DNA of 64,000 bases from Sphingobacteriales bacterium JAD_PAG50586_3 (GTDB lineage Bacteria > Bacteroidota > Bacteroidia > CAMBQF01): positions 1,568,616-1,632,615 of the forward strand of contig CP096135.1 of the NCBI GenBank assembly GCA_023213195.1. Reading direction: 5' to 3'. Each line of letters begins with the position of its first letter. Positions within the stretch are counted from its first letter, which is position 1. The notes below the pieces were generated by a model. The model made no database searches. It worked only from the letters and a program-made list of their open reading frames with translations, and was not told the origin of the DNA. Positions 57,349 to 64,000 of this stretch are shown here, in pieces. A program made the position numbers and the translations under genes.

Positions 57349-60300
57349 ATGAAAAAGTTATTACTCGCCTTACTGTTGCCCACGGCGTTGTTTGCCCAAA
57401 AGCCCGCGGTTGATTATGTAAACCCCATGATAGGCACTGCCGAACATGGGCATACCTATCCCGGCGCTACCGTGCCGTTTGGTATGGTGCAGCTAAGTCC
57501 GGACAATGGCCGCAAAGGCTGGGACTGGTGTAGTGGCTACCATTATAGCGAGGATAAAATAATAGGCTTTGCCAACACCCATTTAAGTGGTACCGGCTGT
57601 GCCGATTTAGGCGACATTCTGTTTATGCCAGGTATAAGCATTAATCCGCCTGAGGCACGCGGCTACGCATCAAAATTTAAGCATGCTAATGAAAAATCAG
57701 AAGCAGGGTATTACTCGGTCATACTAGACGATAAAAAGATAAAAGCCGAGCTTACGGCAACCAATAGGGTAGGGGTGCAGCGCTACACATTTCCTAAAAG
57801 CACAGAAGCCGATATTGTAGTAAACCTGGGCTATGGTAATGATGATACCCCGCTGGAAACCTTTATTCAGATTGATGGGCCTAACCAAATTTCGGGCTAC
57901 CGTTTTTCTAAAGGATGGGCCAATAACCAAAAGCTTTTTTTACTGCTACCTTTTCAAAAGCCTTTAGCAGCAGCTATGTGGGGCCAAAAGCATCGGTAGA
58001 TAATAAAGCAAATAATGCCAAGGGCAAGGATGTTTTTTCTGTGTTGCGTTTTAATACAGAAGATGGGCAACCTATAGTTGTTAAGGTGGCCATATCGTGT
58101 GTGGGCATTGAGGGGGCAAAGAAAAACCTAGCTGCCGAAGCGGCTGATAAATCGTTTGACGATATACGCACAGCAGCCAAAGCAGCATGGCAAGCAGAAC
58201 TGGAGAAGGTTGATGTGGATATGATTACCGAGGGCGATAAAACTACCTTTTATACCGCCATGTACCATAGCATGCTGGCACCTACAACCTATAACGATGT
58301 TGATGGCCAATACCGCGGCCCAGACGACCAGGTGCATATAGGCTCGTTTACCAACTACTGTACCTTCTCATTATGGGACACCTTTAGGGCAGAGCACCCG
58401 CTGTTTACTATAACACAGCCCAAGCGCGTACCCGATATGGTAAACTCGCTTATGAGCTTTCAAGAGCAGGGTGGCTTGCTGCCGGTGTGGACATTGCAGG
58501 GCTGCGAAACCAATTGCATGATTGGCTACCATTCTATACCCGTTATTACCGATGCTTATTTGAAAGGCTTGGGCGGCTTTGATATAAACAAGGCTTACGA
58601 AGCCATGAAGAAGAGTGCCTTTAGTGGCAAAAATGGCTTAGAGTTTTATGCCTCATCAGCACCGCAACCATTTAACGAAGCGGTTAGCTTCCTGAAAAAA
58701 GAGTACCGTTTCCCTGAAGATAAATACCTTGTTGGTAATGAAATGGTAGCTCCCGGATATGGCACTACCATTAGCGGGCAGCAACTGGCATACCACTCGG
58801 CACACCCGTTGGCGCATAGTAGCATTATAGCCCGTTGTGGCGAGGGTAACCGCGTTATTGAATGGCAGGCACCGGCTGTTGCCAATAAAGGCACTGCAAA
58901 AACCATTACCTACGTTTGGCTGGCAGGCATGGCCAGCAACTTAGGTGCGCACAAGTTCGACTTATATGTAAACGGCAAAAAGCTTTTCGACTTTACCTCG
59001 TTTAAAGACTCCACATCTACCGGTTGGGTTAAAGAGGGTGCCGATGGTGCTAAGCTATCCTTCAGGCCCACATATATAGACCAATACCAGGATGTGTTTG
59101 GTATGATGTACCTGGAGGTACCTGTAAACCTTACCAACGGTGCACCTGTTAAATTTAAAGTTGAGGGCGAAGATGCCGGCAGTCGTGATTTTTACTTTGT
59201 ACACCAATACGAGCTTAGCAATAAACTAACTATAGAAAAAGACTTTGCCATAGGTATAGATGGCAAGGTGCAAAAGCGTTTTGTAAAGCTGGAAATTGAG
59301 CATTTGGGTAAGCCCGTTAAGGCTGATATTACATGGGATAACGATGCGGTTGGCAAGATGTCTGCTATGCTATATCCGGGTGTAAATATTGTATGGGTTC
59401 CGCTGGAAATAAGGGCGAAGAAAATCAAGCATACGTTTAATGTTAAGGCCGATGGCGTGGCGCTGACAGGCAGCATAGAACTAGAGCCTGTGGGCAATAA
59501 CGACTATATACCATCAGACAAAGAGCATGAGAGTGTTTCTAAGGCGTTGGAGTATGCGTATGATGATTGGTGCATTGCGCAGGTAGCAAAAGCCCTTGGC
59601 AAAACAGCCGATTACGACTTGTTTACAGCCCGCTCTAACTACTACAAAAACTACTACGATAAAAGCACCGGCTTTATGCGTGGCAAACGCAGCAACGGCG
59701 ATTGGGTATCGCCCTTTAACCCTACGTTTGCTACCAACAGGCAACCTGAGTATACAGAGGGTAATGCATGGCAGTATACCTGGTTTGTTCCGCACGATGT
59801 GGATGGCCTTATTACCCTAATGGGTGGTAAAGACCGCTTTACGGCAAAGCTTGATACTCTGTTTACCCAAAAGCTGGAGCTTGGTCCCGGCGCACCACCC
59901 GATGTATCGGGTCTAATAGGTTTATATGCTCATGGTAACGAGCCTAGTCACCACATAGCCTATTTATATTCTGCCGCAGGCAAGCCCGCTAAAACACAGG
60001 CTATGGTGCGTAAAATTATGCGCACCATGTATAACGATACCAACGGCGGCCTTTGTGGTAATGAGGATTGCGGGCAAATGTCGGCATGGTATGTGTTTTC
60101 AGCCTTAGGCTTTTACCCTTTAAACCCGGCCGATGGTAAGTATTACATAGGTAGCCCAATGGTTAAAAAAGCCACTTTGAAATTAGACAATGGCAAAACG
60201 TTTACCGTTGATACCCAAAACCAGGGCGAGGGCAATGTATACGTTAAATCAATTAAGCTGAACGGTAAAGAACTTACTACGCCTTTTATAACCCATAAGG

Positions 60301-60353
60301 ATATTTTAGAGGGCGGTAATTTAGTGTTTGAGCTGAGTGATAAGGCAAACTAA
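57349..60353 (+). CDS. GH92 alpha-mannosidase with an inserted beta domain (frameshifted)
   Basis: Repaired length 1,001 residues; signal peptide (LLLALLLPTALFAQ). N-terminal GH92 beta-sandwich: VNPMIGTAEHGHTYPGATVPFGMVQLSPDN, LSGTGCADLGDI. Catalytic (alpha/alpha)6 part with GLLPVWTLQGCETNCMIGYHSIPVI, YAHGNEPSHHIAYLYS and GNEDCGQMSAWYVFSALGFYP, which carry the acid/base and Ca2+ residues of this calcium-dependent exo-alpha-mannosidase family. Between about residues 510 and 720 an extra beta-rich domain interrupts the catalytic part; most GH92 pass directly from EKYRFPxD to DYIPxDKExESVSKxLEYAYDDWCIA. The frame breaks at 57929 (A4 for A5; NQKAFFTATFSKAF restored). Likely periplasmic or surface; works with GH125 and the MFS transporter. 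Confidence 0.9.
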
Positions 60354-60364
60354 CATAGTTGCTA

Positions 60365-61000
60365 ATGGTTCAGTTAACACATGCTATTAAGACCATATTA
60401 AGCGTATTGTTTTTTGCTTGTATTGCATGTAATAATACAACAACAGTAGAATATCCTAAAGGCGAGCCATTACTATTAATACAGCCCTACGGCGATTTTT
60501 CTGATAAGCATGTTAAGGTTGCGGTTGATGGAATAAAGTCGAAGTACAGGTTTAAAGTAGAAGTTTTAAAACCTGTGCCATTACCTTCTGCCGCATACTA
60601 TAACCCACGAAGCCGTTACATAGCCGATAGCTTGGTTAATAATTTACACAAAAATTCACCTGAAACCGCTTTTAGGATTTTAGGCCTTACCAATAAACAC
60701 ATCAGCACAGAAAAAGGAAGCATAAGAAATTATGGCATTATGGGCCTTGCCACTTTAGGTGGTAAAAGCTGTGTGGTAAGTACCCACAGGATTAAGCGCG
60801 GAGCATCAAACAAAACAATGATGGAACGCTTTGTTAAGATAGTAAACCACGAGGTAGGGCATACATTAGGCTTAGACCATTGCAGCACGGTAAACTGTGT
60901 TATGCAGGCAGTTGAAGGCCAGATTAAAAGGGTGGATAACGAGTCGGGCGACTTATGTTCTTATTGCGCAGGCAAAGTAGCGCCATTCCTAGTAAAGTAA
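60365..61000 (+). CDS. Archaemetzincin family (M54) metalloprotease, lipoprotein form
   Basis: 211 residues from the ATG at 60365; lipoprotein-like signal (ILSVLFFACIACNN). The zinc motif NHEVGHTLGLDHC (about 162), CVM and the later CSYC match the archaemetzincin consensus HExxHxxGxxHC-x4-CxM-x17-CxxC, so both zinc sites are kept. Most relatives lack an export signal; here the enzyme would sit in the periplasm or at the surface. It follows the GH92 gene by 11 bases and probably shares its transcript. Substrate unknown. Confidence 0.88.
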   Translation: MVQLTHAIKTILSVLFFACIACNNTTTVEYPKGEPLLLIQPYGDFSDKHVKVAVDGIKSKYRFKVEVLKPVPLPSAAYYNPRSRYIADSLVNNLHKNSPETAFRILGLTNKHISTEKGSIRNYGIMGLATLGGKSCVVSTHRIKRGASNKTMMERFVKIVNHEVGHTLGLDHCSTVNCVMQAVEGQIKRVDNESGDLCSYCAGKVAPFLVK

Positions 61001-61029
61001 CCAAGTGTAAACGTTTTGTTTGGGTTTTG

Positions 61030-61037
61030 TATCTTTG
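61030..61037 (+). promoter_or_regulatory. -7 element of the tRNA-Arg promoter
   Basis: TATCTTTG (TAnnTTTG) nine bases before the tRNA 5' end. TTTG tracts lie upstream (61015-61022) but the spacing to the -7 is shorter than usual. Confidence 0.5.
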
Positions 61038-61046
61038 CACCCCATT

Positions 61047-61118
61047 GGCCTCGTAGTACAATGGATAGTACGAGGGTTTCCGAAGCCCTAAATGCAGGTT
61101 CGATTCCTGCCGAGGCCA
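61047..61118 (+). tRNA. tRNA-Arg (anticodon CCG)
   Basis: 72 nt. Acceptor GGCCTCG pairs with CGAGGCC with discriminator A; the D arm GTAC-AATGGATA-GTAC; anticodon stem AGGGU/GCCCU with loop TTCCGAA, anticodon CCG at 61080-61082; T arm CAGGT-TCGATTC-CTGCC... with the GTTCGATTC T loop. CCA is not encoded. Confidence 0.93.
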
Positions 61119-61129
61119 CTAACAATTTT

Positions 61130-61206
61130 AAATGCAGGTCCTGACGAAGCGTAGCTTGTCTGGATGCTGACCGCAAGCGTCAGCATTCGATTCCTGCCGA
61201 GGCCAC
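61130..61206 (+). repeat. Duplicated 3' part of the tRNA-Arg interrupted by a 47-nt palindromic insert
   Basis: AAATGCAGGT (61130-61139) and TCGATTCCTGCCGAGGCCAC (61187-61206) together repeat the tRNA's last 30 nucleotides, split inside the T arm by 61140-61186. The insert contains TGCTGAC-CGCAAGC-GTCAGCA (61164-61185), a perfect 7-bp hairpin, and GACGAAGC-GTA-GCTTGTC. It is not a second functional tRNA because the 5' half is absent. The copy ends four bases before the DUF4286 start codon. Confidence 0.8.
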
Positions 61207-61209
61207 ACT

Positions 61210-61515
61210 ATGATTATTTACAACGTTACCATTAACATTGATGCCGATGTGCATTTAGACTGGCTGCAGTGGATGAAGAATGAACATATCCCCGCTGTTA
61301 TGGCTACCAATATGTTTGTTGAATACCGCTTTGCCCGTGTTATGGCAGAAGAGGCCACAGAGGGCTTTACCTATTCTGTACAATACCTTGTTAATGATAT
61401 TGGCGATTATGAAATTTATCGCGCTACGTATGCCCCTGCATTGCAGGCCGAAACGGAGAAGAGGTATAAGAACAAGTTTGTCGCTTTCCGAACATTGCTA
61501 AAAATTGTAGACTAA
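61210..61515 (+). CDS. DUF4286 family protein
   Basis: 101 residues. IIYNVTINIDADVHLDWLQWMKNEHIPAVMATNMFVEYRFARVM and YSVQYLVNDIGDYEIYRATYAPALQAETEKRYKNKFVAFRTLLKIV are typical of DUF4286, a small Bacteroidota protein of ferredoxin-like fold usually found next to rsmA. Its stop overlaps the rsmA start by one base (TAATG), so the two are translationally coupled. Function unknown. Confidence 0.9.
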   Translation: MIIYNVTINIDADVHLDWLQWMKNEHIPAVMATNMFVEYRFARVMAEEATEGFTYSVQYLVNDIGDYEIYRATYAPALQAETEKRYKNKFVAFRTLLKIVD

Positions 61516-62287
61516 TGCATCCGGTACGGGCTAAAAAGCACCTGGGGCAGCATTTTTTAAACGATGCTACTATAGCCCAAAATATTGCCGAATGCCTTAC
61601 GGGCCATGGCGATTATAAACGACTGCTGGAAATTGGCCCCGGCACAGGCGTACTTACCCAACACCTGCTTAACGATACCCGTTTCGATTTATACGTTGCC
61701 GAAATTGACACCGAATCCGTTGATTATTTAAAAAGAATTATGCCCAATTAGCGGGTAAAATTATAGAGGGTGATTTTTTGCAAATGGATTTGGAAGCCTT
61801 TAATGGTGGGCAACCCATAGGTATAATTGGCAACTTTCCGTACAATATTTCATCGCAAATACTATTTAAGGTTTATGATGAAAGGCACCTGGTAACAGAG
61901 TGTGCAGGCATGTTTCAAAAGGAGGTTGCCAAGCGTATAGCATCACCTCCGGGTAATAAAGATTATGGCATTTTAAGCGTGTTGCTACAGGCCTATTACG
62001 ATATTGAGTACCTGTTTGATGTACCGCCCAGCGTGTTTATTCCACCCCCAAAAGTAGACTCCGGTGTTATCCGTTTGGTGCGCAATAATGTAGTTGATTT
62101 AGGCTGCGACGAGAAGCTGTTTAAGACTGTAATAAAGCTTGCCTTTAACCAACGCCGTAAAATGCTCCGCAATGGGCTCTCATCGCTTGCTAAGGGCCGA
62201 GAGCACCGTTTATTTACCCAACGCGCAGAGCAACTGTCGGTAGCTGAGTTTGTAGAGCTAACCAATTTCCTCCAAGAACAGCAATAA
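61515..62287 (+). CDS. rsmA: 16S rRNA (adenine(1518)-N6/adenine(1519)-N6) dimethyltransferase RsmA (frameshifted)
   Basis: Repaired length 257 residues, normal for RsmA/KsgA. AKKHLGQHFLNDATIAQNI, SAM-binding motif LLEIGPGTGVLTQHLL (about 38), catalytic NFPYNISSQILFK (about 105) and the C-terminal PPxVFIPPPKVDSGVIRL with FNQRRKMLRNGLSSL. It dimethylates two adenines in helix 45 of 16S rRNA. At 61743 the run CCC should be CCCC, restoring MPQLAGKIIEGDFL. It is coupled to the DUF4286 gene. Confidence 0.95.
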
Positions 62288-62307
62288 ACCCAAATGCTTC
62301 ATGTCAT

Positions 62308-62323
62308 TCCCGCGTAGGCGGGA
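62308..62323. repeat. TCCCGC-GTAG-GCGGGA palindrome in the convergent intergenic region
   Basis: Part of TGTCATTCCCGCGTAGGCGGGACT, a motif seen in many genomes as a dispersed palindrome. It lies 20 bases after rsmA and about 95 bases beyond the TPR gene's stop; no T tract, so probably not a terminator by itself. Confidence 0.55.
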
Positions 62324-62417
62324 CTACAAGTTTTGCTTGCAAAGCGCAGAGCTGATAAACTCACCATTAGCACCCGTAATCTTTTTATTTTCTGACTACT
62401 GACTACTGATCTCTGAA

Positions 62418-63031
62418 TTATTTGCTTCTTCCCAATCCATCCAAAGCGCTTGAATCGCCGGGTTTTAACAACAATGCTTTGTTGAATAAAGTGCGTGCTT
62501 CGGCAGTTTTACCAAGGTTTAGGTAGTTCCATGCAGCCATGTGGTTAGCATCATAATCAAAAGGATATAGTGCCATAGGTATTTATCAAAATACGGTTTG
62601 GCTTTTGTAAAGTTTCCCTTGTTGTAATTGATAAGCCCAATGCGGTAGTTCGCCGTAACCTGGTTAGGGTCTACTTTCAAAATCTCTTCATATTGCTTGG
62701 CAACATCGTCCCACTTGTTTAGTGCTGATAAAGGGTATACCACACCAAAGCGTGCTTCTATAGCACCTGGGGCAGATGTAACGGCCTTTTGGTAATAATC
62801 TACCGACACGGAAAAATCGCCGTTTAAATAGTACAGCCAACCAAGGCGCAGGTTAAGCTCATAACTGCCGCTGCCATATTCAGCTTTAAGCACATCAATG
62901 GCTTTTTTATAGTCAAGGTTATACTCGTGCGTGTAACTTGCTGTAAAAGCATCTTGCAGTTTTTTATTGTCTTGGGCTATGGCTACGCTAACCATGCAGG
63001 CCAAAATAAGGGTAAAAATGTGTCGTATCAT
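62418..63031 (-). CDS. TPR repeat exported protein (frameshifted)
   Basis: Repaired length 203 residues with signal peptide (FTLILACMVSVAIAQ). Helical TPR units: YKKAIDVLKAEYGSGSYELNLRLGWLYYLNGDFSVSVDYYQKAVTSAPGAIEARFG, DDVAKQYEEILKVDPNQVTANYRIGLINYNKGNFTKAKPYFDKYL. The break is at CCATAGG (62573); removing two bases (CCAGG) gives YFDKYLALYPFDYDANHMAAWNYLNLGKTAEARTLFNKALLLKPGDSSALDGLGRSK and a stop at 62418. Its start overlaps the stop of the upstream barrel protein (ATGA), so the two are co-expressed. Confidence 0.85.
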
Positions 63032-64000
63032 GGTGTAAAGGTTATTCCGGTTGTTATAAAATGGTTGTTATAGTATGTGTTGTAATCAATTGCGTTGCCG
63101 GCACCAAATGACTGCCTGTAGCTGCCTTGCCTTTGCATATAGGTATAGCCTACAAACATATTGACGTGGCTGCTATGGTAATAGTTTAATGTGGCCGATA
63201 ACTTCGTCGTTATCTCATCAGGAATATTATAAATAGTAAACCCATTGCCCTCTACAAAATACCGCAATAGCCCCTTAGCAAAACCCAACTCTACCCACAG
63301 TTTTTTAGCCATTTTAAAACCTACTTTTTGGGTTATGGCAAAGTGTGGTTTAATACTATCTCGCAAGGCTAATACATGCGTAATGCCGTATAAATTAGTA
63401 TTGCCCAATGGGTAGTATAAAAGGCCCACATCGGCGTGTACAAGCTGCCCCGCTAAATTAGAAACTCCCACAGCCAGCGATGCGCTGCCACCTGTAAAAC
63501 GTTTGGCAACCTCAAGTCCGCCATAATACTGTGTAATGCTAACGGTGTCTATAGTGTTAGTTGGCGTTCCCGTTTCATAAGCCCTGCGGTAGCTTTTATA
63601 TGCAAAATGGGTAATGTGCCCCGCCGGTGCTACAGTCCAACCTTTGCCTAAGTAAAGTACCGGCGATAGATACAGCGAGTTTTGATGTGTGGTATACGTA
63701 GCCGAACTATCAAAAAATATAGCATCAACACGGTAGGTAGAACCCAGCCCGACATAGTTGTATGCACTTATTAATTTTATATTTTTAGATAGGTTGTTTA
63801 CCATGCTTAGTTGCACAAAGCCTGTGTTGTTTAGCTGGCGGGTTTCTGCATTAATAACACCGGGCTGCCACAGGGCAATACCGCCGTTTAGTGCATTGTT
63901 ATCGCTAACAGCATAGCCTCCGCTAAGCGATACAGATTGCACAGCCCTTAGTTTATAACCCAGGCGCTGCTTTTGTGTAGCCAATAACTTGGTAGCTGTG
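63028..64000 (-). CDS. Outer-membrane-type beta-barrel protein (start outside the window)
   Basis: At least 323 residues, open through the window edge with no start in view. The sequence is made of alternating strands with turns (SVSLSGGYAVSDNNALNGG, FVQLSMVNNLSKNIKLISAYNYVGLG, LYLSPVLYLGKGWTVAPAGHIT, HVNMFVGYTYMQRQGSYRQSFG) and ends in HFITTGITFTP, as a barrel closes. The TPR gene follows with a four-base overlap. Family not recognised; an assembly or sensing pair of barrel plus TPR protein is possible. Confidence 0.7.
   Translation of the reverse strand, partial: TATKLLATQKQRLGYKLRAVQSVSLSGGYAVSDNNALNGGIALWQPGVINAETRQLNNTGFVQLSMVNNLSKNIKLISAYNYVGLGSTYRVDAIFFDSSATYTTHQNSLYLSPVLYLGKGWTVAPAGHITHFAYKSYRRAYETGTPTNTIDTVSITQYYGGLEVAKRFTGGSASLAVGVSNLAGQLVHADVGLLYYPLGNTNLYGITHVLALRDSIKPHFAITQKVGFKMAKKLWVELGFAKGLLRYFVEGNGFTIYNIPDEITTKLSATLNYYHSSHVNMFVGYTYMQRQGSYRQSFGAGNAIDYNTYYNNHFITTGITFTP

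Noticed and set aside
61130..61206. Second tRNA-Arg gene
   Set aside because: Only the 3' end is present and its T arm is interrupted by 47 bases.

Overview
The window comes from a Bacteroidota chromosome, probably Chitinophagaceae or Sphingobacteriales. It carries type IX secretion (T9SS) C-terminal signals of both type A and type B, PorP/SprF-like and PorE-like partners, very large SprB/Ig/beta-helix surface proteins, a Bacteroidota-type cbb3 oxidase cluster with fused ccoNO, TAnnTTTG promoter elements and DUF4286 next to rsmA. No ribosomal RNA operon, CRISPR array or transposase was seen.

Layout: (1) 1-5059, 3' part of a giant Ig-repeat protein with a type A sorting domain. (2) 5952-21807, a secretion operon: a giant adhesin of about 4,300 residues (beta-propeller-like N-terminus, SprB repeats, cadherin-like repeats, SprB repeats, type B/CHU_C end), then PorP/SprF-like and PorE-like genes. 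(3) 21961-33666 on the minus strand, high-affinity respiration: ccoNO, Q, P, G, H, a UreH-like membrane protein, ccoS and ccoI, preceded by a PAS histidine kinase and a response regulator fused to a Crp/Fnr domain; TGAT-N4-ATCA boxes lie in front of ccoS and ccoI. (4) 33853-46652 minus, a third giant T9SS protein (beta-helix, about 4,265 residues). (5) 47051-49793, a sugar transporter and GH125 alpha-mannosidase. (6) 49804-56700, an accessory region: a P-loop ATPase carrying a coding repeat element, an HNH nuclease convergent with an unknown gene, a toxin-antitoxin-SecB-like chaperone (TAC) operon, and about 2.5 kb of palindromic repeats. (7) 56782-64000: DUF6265 protein, GH92 alpha-mannosidase, archaemetzincin, tRNA-Arg(CCG) with a broken 3' duplicate, DUF4286, rsmA, a TPR protein and a partial outer-membrane-type protein.

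Many real genes are split by single-base errors that can each be repaired to an exact reading frame. Two classes explain nearly all: one-base indels in homopolymers, and damage at CCWGG sites (CCAGG read as CTAAGG, CCAAGG, CTAGG or CCATAGG). This looks like long-read consensus error caused by cytosine methylation at CCWGG. I therefore annotate the repaired genes as whole CDSs and list each break.

Functionally, regions 1, 2 and 4 are cell-surface/adhesion proteins exported by the T9SS. Region 3 is a microaerobic respiration module with its own sensor and regulator. Regions 5 and 7 together form an alpha-mannoside (N-glycan or mannan) utilisation set that appears interrupted by the accessory region 6, whose clearest system is the TAC module.
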